Shown: positions 1 through 8,172 of the stretch, piece by piece
How positions within the stretch are numbered: position 1 is the first letter of the stretch
How the letters are laid out: each line of letters begins with the position of its first letter
DNA from: Brevundimonas goettingensis
GTDB taxonomy: Bacteria; Pseudomonadota; Alphaproteobacteria; Caulobacterales; Caulobacteraceae
Length of the DNA: 64,000 nt
Assembly: GCF_017487405.1 (NCBI RefSeq)
Contig: NZ_CP062222.1
Location: 791,001-855,000 of the forward strand
Direction of reading: 5' to 3'
Position numbers and translations under genes: made by a program
Notes under the pieces: model-generated
What the model was told of the DNA's origin: nothing
Database searches by the model: none
The model's input: only the letters and a program-made list of their open reading frames with translations

Positions 1-1
1 G

Positions 2-163
2 GCGCCCGGCGCGCCCTCGCTGGAAGTCTCGGTCTGGTCGCGCAACCTGCTGGACGAGCAGTACGTCTACCGTCGTGACCCCTCGAACCGGGCCACCATC
101 GGCGACTACGGCAACTTCAACACCCCGCGCACATTCGGCATCCAGCTGACGGCGAAATACTAG
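2..163 (+). CDS. TonB-dependent receptor, C-terminal fragment
   Basis: The last 53 residues of a gene that begins before the window. The reading frame shows the typical end of an outer-membrane TonB-dependent receptor barrel: an N-L-L-D-E-Q-Y motif about 40 residues from the end, then R-T-F-G-I-Q-L-T-A-K-Y and stop. NLxDxxY followed by a final aromatic-ended beta strand is the hallmark of this family, which imports siderophores, vitamins or oligosaccharides. The substrate cannot be judged from this fragment. A good intrinsic terminator follows. Confidence 0.85.
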   Translation, partial: APGAPSLEVSVWSRNLLDEQYVYRRDPSNRATIGDYGNFNTPRTFGIQLTAKY

Positions 164-208
164 GACCGGGCAGGGCGGCCCCCAGGTCCGCCTCTCCTCG
201 ATCTCCCG

Positions 209-245
209 CCCCTCCGTCGCTCCAGCGGCGGAGGGGTTTGCCGTT
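209..245 (+). terminator. Rho-independent terminator after TonB receptor
   Basis: A 12-bp stem (209–220 with 225–236, one G·T wobble) with a TCCA loop, followed by a short T-rich run (TTTGCCGTTTT). It lies 45 bp after the receptor stop codon. Confidence 0.75.
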
Positions 246-394
246 TTGGTCGCGATCGCGTGATGGCTGCATCGCGAATTTTCTGATCATTATTGGATAT
301 TGTGTGGAGGTTTACGGGCGTTTCGATGGACGAATCATCCTTTCGCTGGACGCCGGAACGCGCGCGCGCGATGGGCGGGGCCTGAGGAGATCCC

Positions 395-1462
395 ATGCCC
401 GCCCTGATCCTGATCCCGAAGACGAAGTCGAGATCGCCGAGATCCTGGACGCCTATCTGCGTCGCGAGGGCTTCCGCACGGTCTGCGCCGCCGACGGGGA
501 GGTGGCCGCCGACCTGCACGCCGCCCTGAAGCCCGACCTGGTCCTGCTGGACGTCCGCATGCCCAAGCGGGACGGCTGGGACGTGCTGGGCGAACTGCGC
601 CGCCGGGGCGACACCCCCGTGGTCATGATCACCGCCCTGGATCAGGACATCGACAAGCTGCAGGCCTTTGAGGCTGCGCGCAAGATCACCGAGGGCGACC
701 TTTCGGCCCGGGCCGCGGTCGGCGACCGGTCGCTGGGCGAGACCGCCGTCCTGGTCGACGACTTCAACACCATGGCGGCCCGGATGCAGACCCAGGCCGA
801 GGACATGATCACCTGGAACGGCTCCATCGCCCATGAACTCAGGACCCCCGTCACCATCCTGAAAGGCAGGCTCAGGGTGTCTGGGACGGGGTGTTCGAGA
901 TGGATGAGGCCACCTGACCAGCCTGCTGCGCCAGGTCGACGGCCTGGCCCGGCTGGTCGAGGACCTGCGCATCGTCAGCCTGGCCGACAGCCGGCGGCTG
1001 TCCCTGCTGCAGGAGCTGGTCGATCTGGCCGAGGTCGTCGGCGAGCTGCGCGGCGTCGCCGAGCCGGGGCTGATCGAGGCGGGGTTCCGGCCGCGCTGGC
1101 GGCTGGACCGGGTCCTGACCGTTTGCGACCCGGTTCGGCTGCGTCAGGCCACTCTTGTGCTGATCGAGAACGCCCGGGTGCACGCCACGCCGGGCGCCCT
1201 GACCATCGGGGTCCGCCAAGAGGGCGATCGGGCCGTCCTTCAGGTGATGGACGCGGGGCCCGGCCTGCCGCCAGGTTTCGAGGGGCGGGCCTTCAATCCC
1301 TTCCAGCGGCACGGGCGCGCGGCCTCGGGAACCGGTCTGGGCCTGGCGGTCGTCCGCGCCATCGCCGAGGCGCACGGGGGCCGCGCCCTTCACCGCACCC
1401 GCCCGCGCGGCGGCTCGATTTTCGAGATCGACATCCCCATCGTCAGCGGCGCCGGCGACTGA
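395..1462 (+). pseudogene. Decayed AdeRS-type two-component system (response regulator/histidine kinase hybrid remnant)
   Basis: An ATG at 395 follows a GAGGAGA ribosome site and begins a response-regulator receiver domain (EDEVEIAEILDAYLRREGF, then the phospho-acceptor block LLDVRMPKRDGW and TPVVMITALDQDIDKLQAF). Near position 670 the frame runs without a stop into the middle of a sensor kinase: HAMP-like ARKITEGDLSARA, VDDFNTMAARM, then the HisKA box IAHELRTPVTIL. Kinase residues continue in two further frames (QGVWDGVFEMDEA from 873; LTSLLRQVDGLARLVEDL from 914) and end with a HATPase domain (DAGPGLPPGF, GTGLGLAVVRAIAEAHGG). One-base losses explain the frame changes near 417, 872 and 912. 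The rest of the regulator (DNA-binding domain) and the kinase N-terminus with its membrane helices are missing. The closest family I recognise is AdeR/AdeS. It is non-functional as written. Confidence 0.8.
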
Positions 1463-1597
1463 GCGTTCCACCAGCGGGACGACCCCGGCCGCAACGTCTC
1501 TTGCGATTGTAAAAATCCGGCGCATTGTCACGCTTTCATCGCGAGGCCCCCCGGGCAGGCTCCGCGATCCCCTCCGACCCGACTGGCGCCGATACCG

Positions 1598-2047
1598 ATG
1601 ATCGCCATCCTTATGGCATGGACGCTTCAGTCGGCTGCCGCCGGCGTGGCCGTTCCGGTCTCCGACCAGTGCTACGCTGAGCTGGCCGCCGGGCTGAACG
1701 ATCCGGGCGCCGTCTCGGAGCCCCAGGTCCGGGCCCGCCTGAACGACGCGCGCGAGCGGCTGGCCGTCCTCGCCGTCGGCGCCTTCCGCGCCGTTCGGAC
1801 CCTGCCGCATGACCGCGAACTCGATCTCGTGGAGCTCAAGTCCATGGCCGCGCGCGGCGCGATCAAACAGGCGGAGGTCGACCGCGCCGCCGCCGACTGG
1901 GATCGGGCCATGCAGGGCCATCGCTATGTGCTCAACCAGATCCTCAGCCGCTATCCGTCCTGCGACGTCCTGGGCGCCGAGCGCGCCGACCCGGACTACC
2001 AGGCCATCGTCAGCGCCGCCGCCCGCGTCACCGAACGCCCGGCCTAG
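1598..2047 (+). CDS. Hypothetical secreted protein (149 aa)
   Basis: Unrecognised. Residues 1–16 are hydrophobic and end with AAAG/VAVP, consistent with a short signal peptide. The rest is a soluble, mostly helical Ala/Arg/Asp-rich domain with two cysteines (SDQCYAEL near residue 25 and YPSCDVLG near residue 125) that could form a periplasmic disulfide. It sits alone between the two-component remnant and a tRNA gene. The coding frame has strong high-GC third-position bias, which supports a real gene. No function can be assigned. Confidence 0.55.
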   Translation: MIAILMAWTLQSAAAGVAVPVSDQCYAELAAGLNDPGAVSEPQVRARLNDARERLAVLAVGAFRAVRTLPHDRELDLVELKSMAARGAIKQAEVDRAAADWDRAMQGHRYVLNQILSRYPSCDVLGAERADPDYQAIVSAAARVTERPA

Positions 2048-2065
2048 GTCTGCGGAGAGGGCGGC

Positions 2066-2141
2066 TGGTGCCGGCTGCAGGAATCGAACCCGCGACATCC
2101 AGTTTACAAAACTGGCGCTCTACCAACTGAGCTAAGCCGGC
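2066..2141 (-). tRNA. tRNA-Thr (anticodon TGT)
   Basis: Read on the minus strand this is a complete 76-nt tRNA: acceptor GCCGGCT, D arm with AGCTCAGTTGGTAGAGC, anticodon stem CCAGT/ACTGG around loop TTTGTAA (anticodon TGT), T arm with GGTTCGATTCC, and an encoded CCA end. TGT reads ACA and related threonine codons. Confidence 0.95.
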
Positions 2142-2225
2142 CCTTCAGCGAAGGAGGAGGCGGTCGGGCCGCGTCCGGCGCGGGTTATGCTGGCGGAAAG
2201 CGTCGCGGGCAAGCAGATTGGCGCC

Positions 2226-2579
2226 ATGCGGCTGTCGTTTCCCTATCTCGCCCCGATTCTGATGCTGGTGGCGTCGAACGTCTTCATGACCTTCGCTTGG
2301 TACGGCCACCTGAAGTTCGGCTCCAAACCGCTGTGGATCGTGGTCGGTGTCAGCTGGGCCATCGCCTTCTTCGAATACTGCCTGGCCGTGCCCGCCAACC
2401 GCATCGGCCACACGGTCTATTCGGCGGCCGAGCTGAAGACGATGCAGGAGGTGATCACCCTTCTGGTCTTCGCCGTCTTCTCGGTGACGGTGCTGGGCGA
2501 GAAGCTGACGATGAACCATGCGGTCGGCTTCGCCATGATCTTCGGCGGGGCCTGGTTCATCTTCCGGGGGCCGTTCTAG
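2226..2579 (+). CDS. DMT-superfamily small membrane protein (DUF486)
   Basis: A 117-residue protein with four predicted membrane helices (YLAPILMLVASNVFMTFAW; PLWIVVGVSWAIAFFEYCLAV; VITLLVFAVFSVTVL; AVGFAMIFGGAWFIF). The sequence, including YGHLKFGSKPLW, VPANRIGH and AELKTMQEVITL, matches the DUF486 family, a small relative of drug/metabolite transporters with unknown substrate. An in-frame ATG 39 bases earlier exists, but the family is normally about 115 aa and starts just before the first helix, so 2226 is preferred. It diverges from the tRNA gene. Confidence 0.8.
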   Translation: MRLSFPYLAPILMLVASNVFMTFAWYGHLKFGSKPLWIVVGVSWAIAFFEYCLAVPANRIGHTVYSAAELKTMQEVITLLVFAVFSVTVLGEKLTMNHAVGFAMIFGGAWFIFRGPF

Positions 2580-2693
2580 GACGGGGGCGGGGCGTAAGGA
2601 TTTTCAGTGCAGGGAAAATCCTCCGAACCTCCACATGCCTTTCCGGCTGTGGCGCGGCATAGGGGAGGGGACACGAGCACACGGACGAACCCC

Positions 2694-2993
2694 ATGACCC
2701 ACATTTCCTCGCAGGCTTCCGGCAAGCCCTTCCTCAACCCGGTGCGGGTGATCGGCTGGAGCCTGATCGCGGTGCTGCTGGCGATCCCGGCGGTCGCCAT
2801 GCGCTTCATCCACGAGGTGAACTGGTCGACCTTCGACTTCCTCGTCGCCGGCGCCCTTCTGATCAGCGCGGGTCTGGCCTTCGAACTGGTCTTCTGGCGG
2901 GCGCGCGGGCTTCAGCTGCGGCTGGCCCTGGGGCTGGCGATCCTGGCCGTCGTCCTGTTCGTCTGGGCCCAGGGGGCGGTGGGGATTTTCTGA
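2694..2993 (+). CDS. Hypothetical membrane protein (99 aa)
   Basis: Three hydrophobic segments (VIGWSLIAVLLAIPAVAMRF, FDFLVAGALLISAGLAFELVFW, LALGLAILAVVLFVWAQGAVG) with a short soluble N-terminus, so a small inner-membrane protein. The motif RFTxEVNWSTFDF-type (here MRFIHEVNWSTFDF) between helices one and two is typical of a widespread uncharacterised proteobacterial family. The ATG at 2694 was chosen because the upstream part of the open frame is low-complexity and unlike protein. No function is known. Confidence 0.6.
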   Translation: MTHISSQASGKPFLNPVRVIGWSLIAVLLAIPAVAMRFIHEVNWSTFDFLVAGALLISAGLAFELVFWRARGLQLRLALGLAILAVVLFVWAQGAVGIF

Positions 2994-3020
2994 ACCCACG
3001 CCGGGCTATAGGCTCCAGCC

Positions 3021-4085
3021 ATGCCGCTGGATCAGCTCGATGTCATCATCCGTATCGCCGGGGCGACTCTTCTGGTGGTCGCCGCGATCGGCAAGTGGCG
3101 GCGAGGGGACAGGTCTGATGATCGCTGGTTCGCGCCGCTGGCCCTGTGTCTGTGCGGGTTTCTGGCGGGCAATACGCCGGTGTCGGCGTTGCAGCTGGGC
3201 GGTCCCATCGGCCATCTGGCAGTGCTGCTCAGCGGTCTGACGGTCGCCTTCCTCTGGTGGTTCTGCCTGTCGGTGTTCGACTGGACCTTCCGGCCGCGCG
3301 GCGCCGTGCTGATCGTCGGCCTGATGTGGATGGTCGTGGCCTGCGCCGACCGCGGCGTCTTCGGCGAGGCGATCGCCCAGCGCGGCCTGTCGTGGGTCCT
3401 GATCGCCATGGGGCTGGGGATGATGGCGTATCTGGCCTGGCGGTTGGTCCGCGACCGCGAGGGCGATCTGATCGACAGCCGCCGCCGCTCGCGCCTGTGG
3501 GTCGCGATCCTGCCCGCCGCCCAGCTTCTGGCCGACATGGGCGCCGACCTGGCCTTCGGTCTGGACTGGCAGCCGCAGCTCTTCTCCATCGCCCAGAACG
3601 CGGCGGTGCTGGCCTTCACGGGGTGGCTTCTGGCTCTCGGAGGAGACCGTGTGGCCGCGTCGCCTGCCGTCGTCCGGGCGCCGACCGCTTCCGATCCCGA
3701 AGCGACCGCGCTGGAGGCCCGGCTGCGGCGTCTGATGGAGGTCGACAAGGTCTGGCTCGATCCCCACCTCGACCTTGCGGCCTTCGTGCGCATGATGAGC
3801 GCCTCGGAGCGGGCGGTGCGGCGGCTGATCCTCGACCGGCTGGGCCATGACCACTTCCGCACCTTCCTGAACGCCGCCCGCATGGCAGAGGCGCGGCGGT
3901 TGCTGGCCGATCCGGCGCGGCGCGACGAGAAGCTGATCGTCATCGCCATGGACAGCGGCTTCGCCTCCCTGCCGTCGTTCAACCGGGTGTTCCAGCAGGT
4001 GGAGGGCGCCAGCCCCGGCGCCTGGCGGTCGGCGCGGCTCTCGACCTCCGATGCGGAAGCCGGCCGGACGGCGCCCGCCGCCTGA
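3021..4085 (+). CDS. AraC-family transcriptional regulator with membrane sensor domain
   Basis: A 354-residue protein. The first ~215 residues hold about six or seven hydrophobic segments (for example ATLLVVAAIGKW, LAVLLSGLTVAFLWWFCLSVF, GAVLIVGLMWMVVACA), giving a membrane-embedded sensor region. The last ~100 residues are an AraC-type double helix-turn-helix (LAAFVRMMSASERAVRRLIL … IVIAMDSGFASLPSFNRVFQQVEGASPGAWR). Membrane-anchored AraC proteins of this layout respond to envelope or extracellular signals, but the ligand is unknown. The downstream CPBP protease gene begins just after, or overlaps, its 3' end and may be its target. Confidence 0.85.
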   Translation: MPLDQLDVIIRIAGATLLVVAAIGKWRRGDRSDDRWFAPLALCLCGFLAGNTPVSALQLGGPIGHLAVLLSGLTVAFLWWFCLSVFDWTFRPRGAVLIVGLMWMVVACADRGVFGEAIAQRGLSWVLIAMGLGMMAYLAWRLVRDREGDLIDSRRRSRLWVAILPAAQLLADMGADLAFGLDWQPQLFSIAQNAAVLAFTGWLLALGGDRVAASPAVVRAPTASDPEATALEARLRRLMEVDKVWLDPHLDLAAFVRMMSASERAVRRLILDRLGHDHFRTFLNAARMAEARRLLADPARRDEKLIVIAMDSGFASLPSFNRVFQQVEGASPGAWRSARLSTSDAEAGRTAPAA

Positions 4086-4182
4086 ATCTGACCGTCACAA
4101 GGTTTTGAGATGCGGTTCGCCGGGTTCTGAGAAGCCGGTCGCTGCCGACCATCCTATCCGTCGCGCTCTCGCAGCCAGTGGA

Positions 4183-4908
4183 GTGAACGGCGTGGACGGC
4201 TTTATCGGTATTCTGGGCGTGGTCGCCCTTCTGCTCGTCGTGGGCGGCGGTTTCGGCCTGCTGCTGCCGGGCAGGATCTCATGGCTCTGGCTGCTGTCGG
4301 CGGCGGGGCTGGTGTTCGTCAACGACGCCATGCTGACCCGGGTCTGGGGCCTGATCCCGGATGTAATTCCGCACAGCAACTGGAACTGGCAGGGCAAGCT
4401 GATGGCGCTGGCGGTCACCCTCGCGGTCGCCGCCCTGCCGATGCTCGGGTGGAAGCGGTCGGGCCTGACCCTGACGCAGGCGCCCGGAAGCTGGAAGACG
4501 GCCCTGCCCGTGACGGCGGCCTATGCGGGTCTGTTTCTGGTGATGGCGCTGATCTTCCCGAACGAGAGCGCCTCGAAGGAGGCGATCGCCTTCCAGCTGA
4601 CCATGCCGGGGCTTGAGGAGGAACCGTTCTATCGCGGCGTCCTGCTCGTGGCGTTGGGTCAGGCCTTCTCGGGGCGGCTGAGACTGCTCGGCGTCGACTG
4701 GAGTCTGGGCGCGCTGCTGTCCTGCGCCCTGTTCGGACTGGCCCACGCCTTCGGCTTCTCGGACGGCGCCTTCTCGTTCGACCCGATGACCATGGCCCTG
4801 ACCAGCCTGCCGTCCCTGATCGGGGTCTGGCTGGTGCTGAAGACGCGCAGCCTGCTGCTGCCGGTGCTGATGCACAATTTCGGCAATGCGATCATGCTGC
4901 TGGTCTGA
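4183..4908 (+). CDS. CPBP-family intramembrane metalloprotease
   Basis: A polytopic membrane protein with the three signature motifs of the CPBP (CAAX protease / bacteriocin-processing, ABI) family: EEEPFYRGVLL (EExxxR), FGLAHAFGF (FxxxH) and a late HNFGNAI (HNxxN) motif, which together form the metal site of Rce1-like glutamate proteases. The substrate is unknown; bacterial members are linked to peptide processing or self-immunity. The GTG at 4183 is the likely start because it directly precedes the first helix. The open frame extends back to an ATG at 4051, which would overlap the AraC gene by 35 bases and add a charged, unlikely leader. Confidence 0.8.
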   Translation: MNGVDGFIGILGVVALLLVVGGGFGLLLPGRISWLWLLSAAGLVFVNDAMLTRVWGLIPDVIPHSNWNWQGKLMALAVTLAVAALPMLGWKRSGLTLTQAPGSWKTALPVTAAYAGLFLVMALIFPNESASKEAIAFQLTMPGLEEEPFYRGVLLVALGQAFSGRLRLLGVDWSLGALLSCALFGLAHAFGFSDGAFSFDPMTMALTSLPSLIGVWLVLKTRSLLLPVLMHNFGNAIMLLV

Positions 4909-4919
4909 GCGCGCAGGCC

Positions 4920-5357
4920 TCAGTCCAGCGCCGCCGCGATCCGGTCCGCCAGCCCCCGCAGCACGGCCGCGTCGGCCATCGGCGCATGGCCGTGGCCCTT
5001 GAGTTGGCGGTCGGACCAGCGGGGGATGATGTGGAAATGCAGGTGGTAGACGGTCTGGCCGCCCGCCTCGCCGTTGAACTGCATGATGGAGAAGCCTTCG
5101 GGCTCCAGGGCCTTGGTCACGGCCTTGGCCGTGCGCTGGACGGCGGCGGTCAGTTTGGCCAGCACCTCGGGTTCGACCTCCAGCAGATTGCGCGCCCGGG
5201 AGGTCTTCGAGATCACCAGCACATGACCCTCCGACTGGGGGAAGACGTCCATGAAGGCGAGGACGTCTTCGTCCTCCCACACCTTCACCGAGGGAATGCC
5301 GCCCGACAGGATCTTGGAGAAGATGTTCTCGGGGTCATAGGCGCCCGTCAGGCTCAT
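4920..5357 (-). CDS. HIT-family nucleotide hydrolase
   Basis: A 145-residue histidine-triad protein. The catalytic HxHxH triad is visible as H105-L-H107-F-H109 followed by IIPRW, and the N-terminal core NIFSKILSGGIPSVKVWEDEDVL… matches bacterial HinT-like enzymes that hydrolyse AMP-linked phosphoramidates. The length is typical. The long open frame extends much further upstream, but the ATG at 5357 starts exactly where homology begins. It converges with the CPBP gene, separated by 11 bases. Confidence 0.93.
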   Translation of the reverse strand: MSLTGAYDPENIFSKILSGGIPSVKVWEDEDVLAFMDVFPQSEGHVLVISKTSRARNLLEVEPEVLAKLTAAVQRTAKAVTKALEPEGFSIMQFNGEAGGQTVYHLHFHIIPRWSDRQLKGHGHAPMADAAVLRGLADRIAAALD

Positions 5358-5502
5358 GGTCGTCTCCGTCGGCGGATTCTGTGTGCCGCCCCGTGATAGC
5401 AGACCGGTGCGGCGCCTGAGGAGCTTTGCCGTCGTCTTCTTTCGGCCTAAGGCGGACCAAAGCCGCGCCCGGGCGTTCAGACCGGGAGAACGAGGACCCC
5501 CG

Positions 5503-6405
5503 ATGACTGACGCCAACTCCCCCCAGACCGACCTCAACGCCAGCGATGCGGCCAATGCCGCCGCCGACGCCAACCCCATCGCCCAGCCCCTGGTCATCGA
5601 CCCGGCGCCCGATGCGAACACCGATCTGGTCCTGATCGAGTCGACCACGGACGGGGTGGTCTTCGTCACCATCAACCGGCCGGCGAAGAAGAACGCCTTC
5701 AACGCCGAGACCATCGCCGCCCTGCACGAGGCCTTCCTGACCCTGCACGGGGCCGACACGGTGCGAGTGGTCTTCATCCGGGGCGCCGGCGGGACGTTCA
5801 GCGCGGGCGCCGACCTGTCGTGGATGCGCTCTGCCGCCGACTGGTCCGAGAGCGACAATCGCGACGACGCCATGGGGCTGGCGAAGATGCTGAAGGCCCT
5901 GCACGACGTCCCGGCCCTGACGGTCGCCGTCGTCGAGGGCGCGGCCATGGGCGGCGGGGCGGGCATCGTCGCCGCCTGCGACATGGCCGTCGGCGTGGAC
6001 GGCGCCAAATTCGCCTTCTCCGAGGTCAAGCTGGGCCTGATCCCCGCGACCATCGCCCCCTATGTGGTCGAAGCGGTCGGCGCGCGCCGGGCCCGGGCCC
6101 TGTTCCTGACCGGGAACACCTTCGACGCCGACTATGCCGCCCATCTGGGGTTGATCGACATGGTCCTGCCGGACACGGCTTCGATCGACGCCTTCGTCAG
6201 CATGCTGACCGAGAGCCTGGCGGGCAGCGCGCCCCGCGCCATGGGCGACGCCAAGGCCCTGGTGCACCATGTGGCCGCCCACAAGCTGGACAACAGTCTC
6301 ATGGAAGACACGGCCAAGCGCATCGCACGCGCTCGTGTTTCAGAAGAAGGGCAGGAGGGGGTGCGCGCCTTCCTCGAAAAACGTAAACCCGTCTGGGCTG
6401 TGTAG
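5503..6405 (+). CDS. Enoyl-CoA hydratase/isomerase family protein (methylglutaconyl-CoA hydratase-like)
   Basis: A 300-residue crotonase-fold enzyme. After an unusual ~40-residue Ala/Asn/Asp-rich leader, the fold begins at VFVTINRPAKKNAFN. The oxyanion-hole segments FSAGADLSWM and AAMGGGAGI are intact, as is the block FSEVKLGLIPATIAPYVVEA. The IPATIAPYV variant is typical of 3-methylglutaconyl-CoA hydratases of leucine degradation (LiuC), so this activity is plausible but not proven; no other leucine genes are nearby. ATG 5503 follows a GGGAGAACGAGG ribosome site. Confidence 0.85.
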   Translation: MTDANSPQTDLNASDAANAAADANPIAQPLVIDPAPDANTDLVLIESTTDGVVFVTINRPAKKNAFNAETIAALHEAFLTLHGADTVRVVFIRGAGGTFSAGADLSWMRSAADWSESDNRDDAMGLAKMLKALHDVPALTVAVVEGAAMGGGAGIVAACDMAVGVDGAKFAFSEVKLGLIPATIAPYVVEAVGARRARALFLTGNTFDADYAAHLGLIDMVLPDTASIDAFVSMLTESLAGSAPRAMGDAKALVHHVAAHKLDNSLMEDTAKRIARARVSEEGQEGVRAFLEKRKPVWAV

Positions 6406-6423
6406 ATTCTAGACGGGGGCGTC

Positions 6424-7596
6424 ATGTCAGCGGAACTTGAGGCGGCGGCGCTGGATTCGGCGGGCGGCTGGCTGCGCTGGAAGCGCAAACATGCGGACAT
6501 TCCGGTCGGCACGCCCTGCGCCAACTGCGAAACGCCGCTGCAGGGGACCTATTGCCATACCTGCGGCCAACTGGCCGAGGATTTCCACCGCAACTCCTGG
6601 CACCTGCTGGTCGAGGCGGTGGAAAGCCTGCTGCACCTCGACGGCAAGCTGTTCAGCACCCTGCCCAATCTGCTGCGTCGGCCCGGAAAGCTGACCCGCG
6701 ACTTCCTGGACGGCAAGCGGGCCTCGCAGGTCCAGCCGTTCCGCATGTTCCTGGTCATCCTTCTGGTCGTGCTGTTCGTCAGCCATCTGGCGCAGAAGAA
6801 GACCGAGCATGGCGCGGAGGAGGGCGCTCACGGGACGACCAACAGCGCCGTTCATGTGAACACCCCGGGCGGGGATCACGGAGCCGGCGAGGCGGCGACG
6901 GAGCCGACCCAGAACAAGCCGACGGGCCTGCTGCCCCTGCCGAACACGCCCCATACCCGGGCCGCGCTCGATGAGGCGCGGGCCGAGATCGCCATGGATC
7001 CGACCATGACCGCCGCCGAGAAGCGGACGGCGCTGATGGCCGTGAATGGCGACTGGGCCAAATTCGGTCAGGCGGTCGCCGACCAGAAGACGGCCGAGGC
7101 CGCCGCCGACGGGCATATGATCGACACAAGCCCGAACGACAGCGCCCGGATGAAGGCGTTCAAACACTGGGCCGAGGTGCGCATCGACGCGATCCGCGAG
7201 GACCCCAAGCGCTTCTCCCTGATCATGGAGATCTGGCTGCACCGCGTGGCCATCTTGGCCCTGCCGGTCTCGGCCCTGATGCTGAGCCTGCTGTTCATCT
7301 TCAACCGGCGCTTCTTCGTCTTCGACCATCTGGTCTTCTCGATGCATTCCCTGTCGTTCCAGATGCTGCTGGTGACGGTCATCCTGCTGCTGTCGATGCT
7401 GATCGGCGGCTGGGCCTGGTGGCTGATCCTGATCATGCCGGTGCATCTGTATCTGCACATGAAGGGGGCCTATGAGCGCAGCGCCTTCGGCACCGTCTGC
7501 CGGATGACGGCCCTGTTCGTCATGACCACCTTCACCTTCAGCACCCTGGCGCTGTTGTGGCTCTATCTCGCCTTCAACGAGATGGCGGGACATTGA
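6424..7596 (+). CDS. DUF3667 zinc-ribbon membrane protein
   Basis: A 390-residue protein with an N-terminal zinc ribbon (C32, C35, C44, C47 in CANCETPLQGTYCHTCGQ), the DUF3667 block (EDFHRNSWHLLVEAVESLL … LFSTLPNLLRRPGKLTRDFL), a first membrane helix (FLVILLVVLFVSHL), a ~130-residue Ala/Thr-rich soluble stretch, and three or four further helices near the C-terminus. The family is common in Caulobacterales and sphingomonads and has no defined function. The next gene overlaps its stop codon. Confidence 0.85.
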   Translation: MSAELEAAALDSAGGWLRWKRKHADIPVGTPCANCETPLQGTYCHTCGQLAEDFHRNSWHLLVEAVESLLHLDGKLFSTLPNLLRRPGKLTRDFLDGKRASQVQPFRMFLVILLVVLFVSHLAQKKTEHGAEEGAHGTTNSAVHVNTPGGDHGAGEAATEPTQNKPTGLLPLPNTPHTRAALDEARAEIAMDPTMTAAEKRTALMAVNGDWAKFGQAVADQKTAEAAADGHMIDTSPNDSARMKAFKHWAEVRIDAIREDPKRFSLIMEIWLHRVAILALPVSALMLSLLFIFNRRFFVFDHLVFSMHSLSFQMLLVTVILLLSMLIGGWAWWLILIMPVHLYLHMKGAYERSAFGTVCRMTALFVMTTFTFSTLALLWLYLAFNEMAGH

Positions 7597-8141
7597 TCAA
7601 TCCGGGTCAGAAGCTCGGTCGGAGGTTGGCGCGGAGCCAGCTGTTTCGATCGTCGCTTGTCACGGTCTACGGGATCGGTCTGGTACTGTGCCTGCTGACC
7701 ATCGCCGGCGCGGTCGCCATGCCGCGGGCGCCTTCGCGGTGGGCCGTCGTGGCGGCCTTCACGGCTGCGGCGGCGGTCATCGTCTGGCGTCTGTGGCTGT
7801 ATCGGCGGACCTACGTCACCGGCGGGCGGCCCCCGGCGCGTCGTCTGCTGCTGGTGTTTCTGCCGCGAGCCGTCCTGGCGGTGGTGGGACTGGTGCTGGC
7901 GCTGGCCGGGGTGGGCTATATCATCATCTCCTTCGCCTTGGTTCGCGCACCCGGATTTCAGGAGACGGAAAGCGGGTCCACGCAGACGATGATGTGCGTG
8001 ATCGGCGGTGTCCTGGCCCTCGTGGGCGGACTGTTCCTGACGCCTCTGATCCTCGCGCTGAGAGGGCGCCGGTCGCCTGACAGCGCGCCGGAAACGCCGT
8101 TGGACCCCGCGTCGCCGTCGCAGGACGTTTCAGCGACTTGA
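7593..8141 (+). CDS. Hypothetical four-helix membrane protein
   Basis: A 182-residue inner-membrane protein with four hydrophobic segments (TVYGIGLVLCLLTIAGAVAM, WAVVAAFTAAAAVIVWRLWLY, AVLAVVGLVLALAGVGYIIIS, CVIGGVLALVGGLFLTPLI) and a Pro/Ser/Asp-rich tail. The likely start is a TTG at 7593 that overlaps the TGA of the DUF3667 gene (TTGA), which suggests translational coupling. An in-frame ATG at 7557 would overlap the neighbour by 40 bases. No family was recognised. Confidence 0.55.
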   Translation: MINPGQKLGRRLARSQLFRSSLVTVYGIGLVLCLLTIAGAVAMPRAPSRWAVVAAFTAAAAVIVWRLWLYRRTYVTGGRPPARRLLLVFLPRAVLAVVGLVLALAGVGYIIISFALVRAPGFQETESGSTQTMMCVIGGVLALVGGLFLTPLILALRGRRSPDSAPETPLDPASPSQDVSAT

Positions 8142-8172
8142 GCCCACGCGTTTCCGGGCTTAGGTCTGCGCC

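Noticed and set aside
160..972. Minus-strand open frame opposite the adeRS remnant
   Set aside because: Low-complexity translation complementary to recognisable receiver and kinase sequence.
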